64,000 bases of DNA from DATMER01 sp963741305 (GTDB lineage: Bacteria; Acidobacteriota; Thermoanaerobaculia; Multivoradales; UBA5704). The notes under the pieces are model-generated. The model was not told the origin of the DNA. It ran no database searches and saw nothing but the letters and a program-made list of their open reading frames with translations. The position numbers and the translations under genes are program-made. The stretch covers positions 2,604,001 to 2,668,000 of the forward strand of contig CAVUHL010000003.1 in NCBI GenBank assembly GCA_963741305.1, in the 5' to 3' direction. This document shows positions 34,701 to 42,076 of this stretch, in pieces (positions within the stretch are counted from its first letter, which is position 1; each line of letters starts with the position of its first letter).

Positions 34701-35343
34701 CACCGAATGGATCGAGCAACTGCCCGATCCACTGGGTCTCGAGGCGTGAAGCCGCCAGGCCGGCGGTCGCGCTGGCCGCGAAGAAGGCGACGACGCCGAA
34801 GTAGGTCGCAAGCGTGCTCCGCGTCCAGCTCGCCAGGGCGTAGAATGCCGCGCCGAGTGCCACGAGCGTTGGGATGATCAGCACGCCCAGACCGAACGCG
34901 AATGGTGCCAGCCGGAACGGCCCCACCCGTGCTGGATCGAGCCCGGGCATGAAGGTGCTTGCCGCCAGGGCTCCGGCGCCGATCAGGTACGCGAGCATGC
35001 AGACCACCATCGTTCCCGCGAACCGCCCGGTCAGGTAGTCGAACCGCGAGATCGGCTTCGAGAAGAAGAGCCCAGAGGTCCGCCGGTCGAAGTCCCGCAC
35101 GGCTGCGCTGGCGACGAACGCGGTCATCAGGAACAGGACAGCGTAAATCCCCTTGACCAGCAGCTCGAGGATCACCGCGGGCGCGTTGAGGTGCAGCCGT
35201 CCGAAATCGCCTCCCGGGCCTTGGCCCGTGCCTGCAATGAACAGCAGCATGCTGAGGACGAACGTGACCAGAAAGAAGAGCGGCTGCCGAAGGTGGTATC
35301 GGACCTCGAACCAGAAGATGGCCCTCCACACGGATCTATCCAT
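31747..35343 (-). CDS. ABC transporter permease fused to an M1 family aminopeptidase
   Basis: About 1,198 residues. The N-terminal 590 residues hold two ABC-2-type permease halves with about 12 membrane segments. The C-terminal half is an M1 (gluzincin) metallopeptidase with HEVAHQWWG near residue 932 and the third zinc ligand Glu 18 residues on (LHETLAQYS), facing the extracytoplasmic side by topology. The ATG at 35343 lies inside the end of the ATPase gene (8-base overlap), so the subunits are coupled. Fusions of this kind are known as 'ABC permease/M1 aminopeptidase' proteins; the substrate is unknown. Regulation is probably through the MarR-type gene at the head of the operon. Confidence 0.9.
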   Translation of the reverse strand: MDRSVWRAIFWFEVRYHLRQPLFFLVTFVLSMLLFIAGTGQGPGGDFGRLHLNAPAVILELLVKGIYAVLFLMTAFVASAAVRDFDRRTSGLFFSKPISRFDYLTGRFAGTMVVCMLAYLIGAGALAASTFMPGLDPARVGPFRLAPFAFGLGVLIIPTLVALGAAFYALASWTRSTLATYFGVVAFFAASATAGLAASRLETQWIGQLLDPFGVVALGGALKYWTVAELNTAIPEVGGTLLWNRIIWLGLGLSVLGVSVVTFDPSRVRKRPDRMLDTTEAPSPVEATFRVRRVFSRQSVLLQFMRQVRREATTILGNWPFLGILALGLFVLIQDASSAGNLFGMPVHPRTHLMLEAIKIGYSIILLIVVVLFSGELIWKERALELDEIVDSMPTPSGVYFGAKLTALLLVIAVFLLAGVVAMVGFQLVRGNDLQNGLELGLYARGVALAAVYPILMMVLACFCHVVARNRLAGYGLVILFIITWDFLEELGFEHHLYRFASLPPTPWSDLNGYGPFLAPFGWYSLYWGFAALVLAGLSVLFWRRGADGAWRARWAEARLRFRGPVRAVLALGAVGLAAGGSWIFYNTNVLNAYVPSTEAADAQARYERLYRQYQGVDLPRIIAVRADVDIFPDRRTVEIRGTYRIRNRSAQPLRDLHVSIPERVRVNRLDLPAHDAVLKDDELGYGIYRLREPLEPGETIEVGFDLEVGNRGFVNNGAQTALAGNGTFFTKRDFFPVIGYDAQRQLADPDERRRRGLEPVLHVAAIDDLSARRSTPRAPDADRVGFEATVSTTVDQIAVTSGELQREWVEGGRRYFHYRAEIPITHHFAYASARYEVKRSEWNGVGIEVYHHPGHDDNVGRMIDAAGKSLAYFTASFGPYQHRSLRIVEFPGYVRDATSFSGMIAVSESTGFNARIDGKEAIDFPFYITAHEVAHQWWGQQMVGANVQGVAMLHETLAQYSALMVMEAELGRQGIRRVLAYEHDWYLRGRGGERGVEPPLALVDRQDYVYYHRGALAMYALRDAMGEARLNQALKRYLARAASGEPPYATTAELLEEIRPAVPAESDHLVEDLFEKITMFDNEVAGATFTARADGTFLVRLELEAHKRRGDGVGADREIPIDDWIDIAVFGEGKDSKGGGTPLFLERRRIRASPVVFEIAVEQRPASVAIDPYYKLIDRDRGDNVRAVVVLAQGKRR

Positions 35344-36199
35344 GGAGCGTCGCGAAGTAGACGTGCTCGAGATCCGGCTCGGCGGGCTCGAACCCGTCGC
35401 CCGGAGATCGATCACTCAGGACATGGACGGCCGTGCGCCCGGCGGCGAGCCGCGTCGAGAGGACTGGCATCGTTTCCTGGTACCGGGCGACCTCGCTCCG
35501 GCCGACTACCTTGCGCCAGACCCTGCCCTCGAGCTGCGCGACGAGGGCGCTGGGTTCTCCGTGGAGCAGCACTCGGCCCTGCGCCAGGATGGCCATCCGG
35601 GTGCAGAGCTCACGCACGTCCTCGACGATGTGCGTCGAGAGGATCACCACCGCGGTCTCCCCGATCTCGCAAAGCAGATTGTGGAAGCGGTTCCGCTCCT
35701 CGGGATCGAGGCCGGCGGTCGGCTCGTCGACGATGATCAGCTCAGGATCGCCCAGGAGTGCCTGAGCGATCCCGAAGCGCCTGCGCATGCCGCCCGAGAA
35801 GGTGCCGAGCTTGCGCCTCCGGACATCGTAGAGGTTGGTCATTCGCAGAAGCCTTTCGACGGCTTCGCGCCGGTCGCCGGCGGAAACGAGTCCCTTCAGC
35901 ACGGCGAAGTGGTCGAGCAACGCCTCGGCCGAGGTTCCCGGATAGATGCCCATCTCCTGCGGCAAGTAGCCCAGGATCTTGCGCACCTCGTGTTTCTGTT
36001 TGAGCACGTCGAGGTCGTCAAAGAAGAGGCTCCCCGCGTCGACGCCCTGCAGAGTGGCGATGGTCCGCATCAGCGTCGACTTCCCGGCTCCGTTGGGTCC
36101 GAGAAGGCCGAACATCCCCCTGGGGATCTCCAGGCTCACATCCTTCAGGGCCTGAACACCATTGCCATAGGTCTTCGACAGGTTCTCGATCCTCAGCAT
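35336..36199 (-). CDS. ABC transporter ATP-binding protein
   Basis: 287 residues. Walker A is GPNGAGKST, the Q-loop is in YLPQEMG, the signature is FSGGM, Walker B is LIIVDEPTAGLD and the H-loop is STHIVED. A C-terminal extension of about 70 residues resembles that of CcmA/NatA-type ATPases. The ATG overlaps the MarR stop by seven bases and the stop overlaps the permease start by eight, showing a three-gene coupled operon. It energises the permease-peptidase fusion encoded next. Confidence 0.93.
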   Translation of the reverse strand: MLRIENLSKTYGNGVQALKDVSLEIPRGMFGLLGPNGAGKSTLMRTIATLQGVDAGSLFFDDLDVLKQKHEVRKILGYLPQEMGIYPGTSAEALLDHFAVLKGLVSAGDRREAVERLLRMTNLYDVRRRKLGTFSGGMRRRFGIAQALLGDPELIIVDEPTAGLDPEERNRFHNLLCEIGETAVVILSTHIVEDVRELCTRMAILAQGRVLLHGEPSALVAQLEGRVWRKVVGRSEVARYQETMPVLSTRLAAGRTAVHVLSDRSPGDGFEPAEPDLEHVYFATLHG

Positions 36200-36732
36200 C
36201 TCAGGGCTCCGAGGGACCGAGACGCTTCTCGAACCTCCGGGCTATCCGGGTCCTCGACGGAAATTCTGGTGAACGAGAGGCTGAGGAGCTTCTCCACTTC
36301 CGACATCGCCTCCACGAGACGCTCGCGCTCGGCCTCGCTGAGAGGCTCGAGGGTCTCCTCGGCGAATCGATCGCCAAGCCGATTGAGCTGCTTCAGCTCC
36401 TTGAGGCCCGCAACGGTCAGGCGGGCGCTGCGGCTGCGTCGATCCGATTCGAGGGCTGTGACCTCAACGAGGCCGTCCCGTTCGAGTGAACGCAACAGCC
36501 GGCTGAGGTAACCCGAGTCGAGGTTCAGCCGAGAGCGAAGCTCCCGGACATCCGCACCCTCTCTCCCGATCTCGAACAGCAATCGTGACTCCGCGAGCGG
36601 TCGCCCGCGTCCCAGGAAACTGTCCGTGAACACGCCGACCCGGAGGGTTAACGCACGGTAGAAGCTCCGAACTGTCGAAACCGGATCGTCCGGCGTTTGT
36701 CTGACTATAGTCAGACAAACGGACGCCGTCAA
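36193..36732 (-). CDS. MarR-family winged-helix regulator
   Basis: Up to 179 residues. The sequence ESRLLFEIG...DVRELRSRLNLDSGYLSRLLRSLERDGLVE fits the MarR winged helix-turn-helix, followed by the wing (ALESDRRSRSARLT) and a dimerisation helix. The start is unclear. TTG 36732 has no Shine-Dalgarno, and its bases also form a good -35 box. CTG 36714 lies inside the palindrome. GTG 36633 would remove the conserved first helix (VRSFYRALTLRVG). A perfect 26-bp palindrome overlaps the promoter and N-terminal codons, so autoregulation of the whole operon is likely. Confidence 0.82.
   Translation of the reverse strand: MTASVCLTIVRQTPDDPVSTVRSFYRALTLRVGVFTDSFLGRGRPLAESRLLFEIGREGADVRELRSRLNLDSGYLSRLLRSLERDGLVEVTALESDRRSRSARLTVAGLKELKQLNRLGDRFAEETLEPLSEAERERLVEAMSEVEKLLSLSFTRISVEDPDSPEVREASRSLGALRC
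36695..36720. promoter_or_regulatory. Perfect 26-bp palindrome, probable MarR operator
   Basis: The half-site GTTTGTCTGACTA is followed immediately by its exact reverse complement, with no spacer. It covers the -10 element of the predicted promoter of the MarR operon. MarR proteins typically bind palindromes of this kind beside their own genes. Confidence 0.85.
36704..36732 (-). promoter_or_regulatory. Sigma-70-like promoter of the MarR/ABC operon
   Basis: On the minus strand TTGACG (36732-36727), a 17-base spacer and TATAGT (36709-36704) form a near-consensus promoter just after the purA stop. Transcription would start near 36697. The palindrome covers the -10 box and most of the spacer. 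Confidence 0.6.
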
Positions 36733-36750
36733 TACTACGGGGACGAGCGT

Positions 36751-38082
36751 TTACCGCTGCTCGAGCACCCGGCCCAGCCGGCCGGTGGTGAGGCGGGCCA
36801 TGTCGGGGGAATCGCGCAGCAGCGTCTCCTCGCGGCGCGGACCCGTGGAGATCAGGGCGATCGGGGCCCCGACCTCTTCTTGCAGGAAGTCGATGTAATC
36901 CCTCGCCTCCCGGGGAAGCTCCTCATCGTTCAAGATGCCCACGGTCGAGCGCTTCCAGCCCTTCATGGTGCGCAGGACAGGCTCGGCATTCTCCAGGCTC
37001 CATTGGTCGCAGGGGAAGTCGCGGATGACCTCCCCGCGGACGCGGTAGCCGGTGCACACCGGAATCTCATCGAAATCGTCGAGCACGTCCAGCTTGGTCA
37101 GGGCGATCAGGTCGATCCCGTTGAGCAGGCGGGCGTAGCGCGCCACGACCGTGTCCATCCAGCCGCAGCGGCGTGGACGGCCGGTCACGGTGCCGTACTC
37201 GTTACCCCGCTTGCGCAGGAACTCCGAGATGTCGCCGGAAAGCTCGCTCGGGAAGGGACCGCCGCCGACGCGGGTCGTGTAGGCCTTGAGGACTCCGATC
37301 GCGCCGTCGATGCGGCTCGGAGGAACGCCGGTCCCCGTGCACGCGCCGCCCGCGGTCGAGTTGGAGCTGGTCACGAAGGGATAGGTGCCGTGATCGACGT
37401 CGAGGAGCGTCCCCTGCGCGCCTTCGAAGAGCAGGCTCTTGCCCTCGGAGATCCAATTGTTCAGGAGGTTCTCGGTGTCGCGCAGGAACGGCCGCAGGCT
37501 CTCCCCCCACGCGCGGCAGTCGTCCACATAGCTGTCGGGCAGCGGCAGGGATTCGTTGCCCAGGCTGGATAGCTCCGCCTGGATCTTGCCGAGCAGCAGG
37601 GTGAGCCGCTCTTCCAGGTCGGGCGCGAAGAGGTCCCACATGCGCAGGCCGTAGCGGGAGACCTTCCCTTCGTAGGCCGGACCGATGCCGCGCGAGGTGG
37701 TGCCGATCTTGCCCTCGCCGCGCGCGGCCTCGCGGGCCTGGTCGAGCGTGGCATGGCAAGGCAGCAGCACGTGGGCCCGGCTGGAGACGAACAGCCGCTC
37801 CTCGGAGCGCACCCCGGCCTCGTGCAGGCGGCCCAGCTCGGTCTGGAAGTGCTCCGGGGAGATGACCATGCCGTTGCCCATGGCGCAGAGCATCCCCTCG
37901 TGCAGGATGCCCGACGGAATGAGCTGGAGGGAGAAATGACGGTCGCGGAACTTGACCGTGTGCCCCGCGTTGTGGCCGCCCTGGTAGCGGACCACCGCGT
38001 CAAAGGCCGGGCAGAGGAGATCCACGATCTTCCCCTTGCCCTCATCCCCCCACTGCATCCCGATAATGATGACGTTCGCCAT
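36751..38082 (-). CDS. purA: Adenylosuccinate synthetase
   Basis: 443 residues, full length. It catalyses the GTP-dependent joining of IMP and aspartate to adenylosuccinate in AMP synthesis in the cytoplasm. The N-terminal GMQWGDEGKGKIVD loop with the catalytic Asp is present, together with GHNAGHT, the IMP-binding segment TTSRGIGPAYEGK, and GRPRRCGWMD near the C-terminus. ATG 38082 begins the expected first strand (MANVIIIG). Its stop lies 18 bases before the MarR operon promoter. It is divergent from the haem operon across a gap of 82 bases. Confidence 0.97.
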   Translation of the reverse strand: MANVIIIGMQWGDEGKGKIVDLLCPAFDAVVRYQGGHNAGHTVKFRDRHFSLQLIPSGILHEGMLCAMGNGMVISPEHFQTELGRLHEAGVRSEERLFVSSRAHVLLPCHATLDQAREAARGEGKIGTTSRGIGPAYEGKVSRYGLRMWDLFAPDLEERLTLLLGKIQAELSSLGNESLPLPDSYVDDCRAWGESLRPFLRDTENLLNNWISEGKSLLFEGAQGTLLDVDHGTYPFVTSSNSTAGGACTGTGVPPSRIDGAIGVLKAYTTRVGGGPFPSELSGDISEFLRKRGNEYGTVTGRPRRCGWMDTVVARYARLLNGIDLIALTKLDVLDDFDEIPVCTGYRVRGEVIRDFPCDQWSLENAEPVLRTMKGWKRSTVGILNDEELPREARDYIDFLQEEVGAPIALISTGPRREETLLRDSPDMARLTTGRLGRVLEQR

Positions 38083-38164
38083 GTGCGCTCACTCCAAAGT
38101 ACAAACCCGGGGACCTTAGCAGACGAGCCGGGCAGGGGCAAGAAAGTGCTAGCATTTCCGGACC

Positions 38165-38989
38165 GTGGCTACTTTCCTGGACGTCGCCAACATCCTGCTC
38201 CCGCTCCTCTACCTGGGGGCAGCCATCAGCTATGGGTTCATCTTCTTCGCGTCGCACCCCACGGCGCACCGGACAGCCACCCCGGCCCTGCGCGGTTCCC
38301 TCGTGCTCCATCTGGCCTACCTGGCAGCGCTGGCCGTCCAGCATCAGCAGTTCCCGGCCGCGACCGTTTCGCAGGCCCTGTCCATCGTGGCCTTCGCCGT
38401 GGCCGTGGTCTATGCCTACGTCGAATGGCACGGGCGGGAGCGCTCCACCGGCTTCTGGATGGTGTCGCTGGTCTTCTTCTTCCAGCTCCTGTCGTCGCTC
38501 CTGACCCGGCCGAACCCGCCGGACCGGGCGATCTTCCATGACAAGTTCTTCGCCCTCCATGTGTCACTGGCCCTGCTCGGCTACGCGGCATTCGTGCTCG
38601 CGTCCGCCTACGGCTTCCTCTTCCTTCAGCTCTACCGGGACTTGAAGGGCGGGCGCTTCTCCACTTTCTACGGCAAGCTGCCGCCCCTGGAAGTGCTCGA
38701 GCGGATGATGATCGGCGCGCTCACCGTGGGCTTCGCGACCCTGACGGGCGCGGTGATCACCGGCGGCATCTGGGCCCAGCGCCTGGACCAGGAGAACTGG
38801 CTCACGGACCCCAAGATCCTGATCACCCTGGCCACCTGGTTCCTCTACGCCCTCGCCCTGACCCTGCGCCGGTTGCGGCACTGGAAGGGTCGGCAGACCG
38901 CCATCGCCAGCCTCGCCGGGCTGTGCGCGATCCTGTTCTCGCTGGTCGCAGTCAATTTCTTTTTCACCGACTTCCACGGTTTCCTCTGA
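38165..38989 (+). CDS. CcsA/HemX-like cytochrome c assembly membrane protein
   Basis: 274 residues, about eight membrane helices, matching the cytochrome c assembly (CcsA/HemX/YpjD) family. The conserved block FHDKFFALHVSLALLGYAAF carries the His residues typical of the family. The start GTG 38165 immediately precedes the first hydrophobic helix. The stop overlaps the hemA start (TGATG), as in the hemAXCD arrangement of Gram-positive bacteria, so a HemX-type role affecting GluTR levels or haem handling is plausible. A TAGCAT element at 38149-38154 could be the -10 box of the operon. Confidence 0.85.
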   Translation: MATFLDVANILLPLLYLGAAISYGFIFFASHPTAHRTATPALRGSLVLHLAYLAALAVQHQQFPAATVSQALSIVAFAVAVVYAYVEWHGRERSTGFWMVSLVFFFQLLSSLLTRPNPPDRAIFHDKFFALHVSLALLGYAAFVLASAYGFLFLQLYRDLKGGRFSTFYGKLPPLEVLERMMIGALTVGFATLTGAVITGGIWAQRLDQENWLTDPKILITLATWFLYALALTLRRLRHWKGRQTAIASLAGLCAILFSLVAVNFFFTDFHGFL

Positions 38990-40290
38990 TGTCTGCCGGA
39001 GTGCAGGAGCCTTCCCTCCTCTTGATCGGGACGGATTTCCGCTGCTCCCCCCTGGAGCTGCGCGAGAAGGTCGCCTATGGCGGTCATGACTGCGAGGATC
39101 TCCTCGTGCACCTCCTCGCCCGGCCGGGCATCGCCGAGGCCTTCCTGCTCTCCACCTGCAACCGCACGGAGATCTACGTCCAGCCCCGGAATGAGGAGGA
39201 GGCCTACAGCGCTGCGCTGGAGCTGACCTTCCTGCGCCGGGTGCAGGAGATGGAAAAGCCCGGCCGGCTGTATGTGAAGCGCAACGAAGAGGCGGCCCGG
39301 CACCTGCTCGGCGTGGCGAGCGGCCTGGAGTCGATGGTGCTCGGCGAGCCTGAGATCCTCGGGCAGATCAAGCAGCAGTCGGCCCTGGCCGAGACGGTCG
39401 GAGCGAGCGGGCCGGTAATCCGCCGCCTGCTCCGCAGCGCCGGCTCGGCGGGAGCCCGTTCCCGCCAGGAAACTGCCATCTCTTCGGGAGCCGTGTCCTT
39501 CGGCTACGCCATCGTCGAGCTGGCGCGGAACATCTTCAGCGGCATGGAGAACTGCCGCGTGCTGCTCATCGGGGCCGGCGAGATCGCCCGCTCCGTGGCC
39601 CGCCCTCTGGTGGAGCGCGGCGCGCGGGAGCTCAGGGTGGCCAACCGCAGCGCCGAGCGGATGCGGCAGCTCCAGGAGGAGATCCCGCAGGCGCAGCTCC
39701 TCTCCTTCGACGAGCGCCTCGCCGCCGTGCGCGAGGCCGAGGTGGTGGTGGTCTCCACCGGCGCCGAGGAACCGGTCTTCACCCGCAAGCAGCTCAAGGA
39801 GGCCATGAAGGCGAGGTCGACCAGCCCGCTCCTGGTGGTGGACCTCGGGGTGCCGCGCAATGTCGAGCCCTCGGCCGGCAAGATCGAGAACGTCTTCCTG
39901 CACACGATCGACTCCCTGGAGAACCTGATCCAGCGCAATCTGAAGCGGCGCAAGGAGGAGGTGCCCAGGGTGCAGGAGATCATCGAGGAGGAGCTGGGCC
40001 AGTTCCGCGCCTGGTTCCGCAACCTGGAGGCCGAGCCGGTCGTGGCCCAGATCCAGAGGCAGGCGGAGCGGATCCGGCAGCAGGAGGTCGAAGCCGTGCT
40101 GTCGCGCTTTCCCCCCGAGACCCATGGCGACCTGGAGCGGCTGACCCGCTCGCTGGTACGCAAGATCCTCCACCACCCCAGCGCCCACCTGCGCGGTCAG
40201 GGCGAGGGCTCGCCGAAGCGCGATCTTTCCCGCCTCCACTTGGTCCGCGAGCTGTTCCACCTGGACGAAGATCCCAAGGACGAGAGCTGA
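38989..40290 (+). CDS. hemA: Glutamyl-tRNA reductase
   Basis: 433 residues. It reduces glutamyl-tRNA(Glu) to glutamate-1-semialdehyde with NADPH, the first step of C5 tetrapyrrole synthesis. The N-terminal catalytic Cys is in LLSTCNRTEIY (about residue 57). GLESMVLGEPEILGQIK, the NADPH-binding VLLIGAGEIARSVARPL and VDLGVPRNVEP are all present, and the C-terminal dimerisation helices follow. ATG 38989 is chosen because it overlaps the upstream stop by one base and starts the first strand (LLLIG); the frame itself is open from 38923. hemC starts at the very next base after the stop. Confidence 0.96.
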   Translation: MSAGVQEPSLLLIGTDFRCSPLELREKVAYGGHDCEDLLVHLLARPGIAEAFLLSTCNRTEIYVQPRNEEEAYSAALELTFLRRVQEMEKPGRLYVKRNEEAARHLLGVASGLESMVLGEPEILGQIKQQSALAETVGASGPVIRRLLRSAGSAGARSRQETAISSGAVSFGYAIVELARNIFSGMENCRVLLIGAGEIARSVARPLVERGARELRVANRSAERMRQLQEEIPQAQLLSFDERLAAVREAEVVVVSTGAEEPVFTRKQLKEAMKARSTSPLLVVDLGVPRNVEPSAGKIENVFLHTIDSLENLIQRNLKRRKEEVPRVQEIIEEELGQFRAWFRNLEAEPVVAQIQRQAERIRQQEVEAVLSRFPPETHGDLERLTRSLVRKILHHPSAHLRGQGEGSPKRDLSRLHLVRELFHLDEDPKDES

Positions 40291-41196
40291 ATGCGGCTTC
40301 GCCTCGGCACCCGCCGGAGCGCCCTCGCCCTGGCGCAGTCCGGCATGATGGCCCGCGCCCTGGAACAGCGTCACCCGGGGCTCACGGTCGAGCTGGTCCC
40401 CATGGTTACCACCGGCGACGTGGTCACGGGTGACCTCGCCCAATTCGGCGGCAAGGGGCTCTTCACCGAGGAGCTGGAGCGCGGCCTGCTCGACGGCTCG
40501 CTCGATCTCGCGGTCCACAGCATGAAAGACCTCCCCGTCCGCCTGCCCGAGGGGCTGATCGTGGCCGCCCATCCGGAGCGGGCCGACCCCCGCGATGCCC
40601 TGGTGAGCGAGGCCGCCGTGGACATCGACGGCCTCCCCCAGGGCGCAACCGTGCTCACCGGAGCGCTCCGCCGCCGCGCCCAGATCCTCCTCCGCCGGCC
40701 GGACCTCCAGGTCGAGCCGATCCGCGGCAACGTGGACACCCGCCTGCGCAAATGGCGTGAGCAGAACGCCGGAGGCGTGATCCTCGCCGCTGCCGGTTTG
40801 GAGCGGCTGGGTTTGCGGGATCTTCCTATCTACCCGGTCTCGCCGGAGGTTCTCCTCCCCGCTCCGTGCCAGGGCACGCTTGCGTTGGAGGTCCGGATGG
40901 GGAGCGAGGCCGAGGAGCTGGTGCGGGCCTTGGACCATCCCGCCACCGCACGGGCTTCCCAGGCAGAGCGCTGGGTGGTGGCGGCTTTTGGAGGGAACTG
41001 TGCTCTGCCGTTGGCTGCATGGGCTCGGGAGGAGAACGGAAGATTGCGGTTGACGGCGCTGCTTGCGACTCCGGATGGATCGCTTTCTGCCCGGGGGGAG
41101 GCGGTGGGGGATGGTGCGGTCGAGGTGGCGGAGGCTTGCGTGGCGGCGATGCGGGCGGGTGGGGCGGATGAGGTTTTGGGGCGGCTGGGGACATGA
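40291..41196 (+). CDS. hemC: Porphobilinogen deaminase (hydroxymethylbilane synthase)
   Basis: 301 residues. It polymerises four porphobilinogens to hydroxymethylbilane. The opening LRLGTRRSALALAQ, DLAVHSMKDLP, and the substrate-binding arginines in ALRRRAQ and RGNVDTRLRK are present. The dipyrromethane-cofactor cysteine lies in FGGNCALPLAAWA (about residue 242). ATG directly follows the hemA TGA. The stop TGA is the exact insertion point of an inverted-repeat element that now separates it from hemD. Confidence 0.97.
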   Translation: MRLRLGTRRSALALAQSGMMARALEQRHPGLTVELVPMVTTGDVVTGDLAQFGGKGLFTEELERGLLDGSLDLAVHSMKDLPVRLPEGLIVAAHPERADPRDALVSEAAVDIDGLPQGATVLTGALRRRAQILLRRPDLQVEPIRGNVDTRLRKWREQNAGGVILAAAGLERLGLRDLPIYPVSPEVLLPAPCQGTLALEVRMGSEAEELVRALDHPATARASQAERWVVAAFGGNCALPLAAWAREENGRLRLTALLATPDGSLSARGEAVGDGAVEVAEACVAAMRAGGADEVLGRLGT

Positions 41197-41333
41197 GACC
41201 TCACCCCCTGTCCCCCTCTCCCGCAGGGGAGAGGGGGGACGTGACTTGGGCAGTCTGGCCTTACGTTCAGGCACGGTGGCCTCAGCTACGTCCCCCCTCT
41301 CCCCTGCGGGAGAGGGGGACAGGGGGTGAGGTC
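41197..41333. mobile_element. 137-bp inverted-repeat (MITE/REP-like) insertion between hemC and hemD
   Basis: The 47-bp arms at 41196-41242 and 41288-41334 are perfect reverse complements around a 45-bp centre. Each arm also holds its own smaller hairpin (CCCCTCTCCC...GGGGAGAGGGG). The element (GACCTC...GAGGTC) is flanked by a direct repeat TGA (TGAG if one arm base is counted as target), consistent with a target-site duplication. It has no coding capacity. Removing it restores a hemC/hemD ATGA overlap. Confidence 0.85.
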
Positions 41334-42076
41334 TGAGGGTCACCATCACCCGGGCCGAGCACCAATCCGAAGCCCTCGCCGCCGCCTTCGAATCCGCCGG
41401 CTTCCATGTCGAGCTCCTCCCCCTCCTCGAAGTCGTCCCACCGCTCGATCCGCGCCCTTTGGAGCGCGCCGCTTCCGAGCTGGCCCTTTACGAGTGGGTC
41501 GTCTTCACCTCCACGAACGCGGTGGAAGCCTTTCTCCCCCTGGCTGGCGGCGCTCTGCCTTCGAGGCTCCATGTCGCCGCCGTGGGTCCGGCCACGGCGG
41601 AGGCGCTCCGGACGTGGGAAGTCGAGCCCCATCTCATCGCCGCGAAAGCTGATGCCGAAGGCCTCCTCGCGGAGCTGGCTCCCCGGGTGGACCGGCGCCG
41701 CCGGGTCCTTCTCCCCCAGGCGGCCGACGCCCGGCCTACGCTTCAGGAAGGTTTGCTCAAGGCGGGCGCCGATCCAGTCGTGGTTGTGGCCTATGACAAG
41801 CGGATGCCAGCGGACGCTCCCCGGCGCGCCGCCGAGCTGTTCGCGGATGAGATCGGATGGGTGACGTTCACGAGCCCGCGGATCGTGCGTCACTTTGCGG
41901 AGCTGTTCGGAGCGGACTGGGAGCGCCGCCGCTCCGAGCTGCGGGCGGCCTCCATCGGACCCGTCACCAGTGCCGAGCTTCGGCGGCTGGGCGTCGAGCC
42001 CTCTGCCGAAGCGGCTGCTCCAAGCGACCAGGGGTTGGTCACGTCGGTGATCACCGTCGTTAATTCTCGAGGGTGA
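41333..42076 (+). CDS. hemD: Uroporphyrinogen-III synthase, CTG start
   Basis: About 247 residues. It cyclises hydroxymethylbilane with inversion of ring D. The sequence after the start, VTITRAEHQSEALAAAFES, is the normal N-terminus of HemD (usually MRVLVTRAEHQ); WVVFTSTNAVEAF and VTFTSPRIVRHF follow. An in-frame TGA lies two codons upstream of the CTG, and the next ordinary start is an internal TTG at 41459 that would remove 42 conserved residues. CTG 41333-41335 is therefore the only start that keeps the domain whole. It arises because the inserted element replaced the A of the ancestral ATG. The 3' end overlaps the convergent BNR gene by 17 bases. Confidence 0.85.
   Translation: MRVTITRAEHQSEALAAAFESAGFHVELLPLLEVVPPLDPRPLERAASELALYEWVVFTSTNAVEAFLPLAGGALPSRLHVAAVGPATAEALRTWEVEPHLIAAKADAEGLLAELAPRVDRRRRVLLPQAADARPTLQEGLLKAGADPVVVVAYDKRMPADAPRRAAELFADEIGWVTFTSPRIVRHFAELFGADWERRRSELRAASIGPVTSAELRRLGVEPSAEAAAPSDQGLVTSVITVVNSRG

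Noticed and set aside
41196..41334. Ordinary intrinsic terminator between hemC and hemD
   Set aside because: Arms of 47 bp around a 45-bp centre, flanking TGA repeats and the restorable ATGA overlap fit an insertion better; it may still act as an attenuator.
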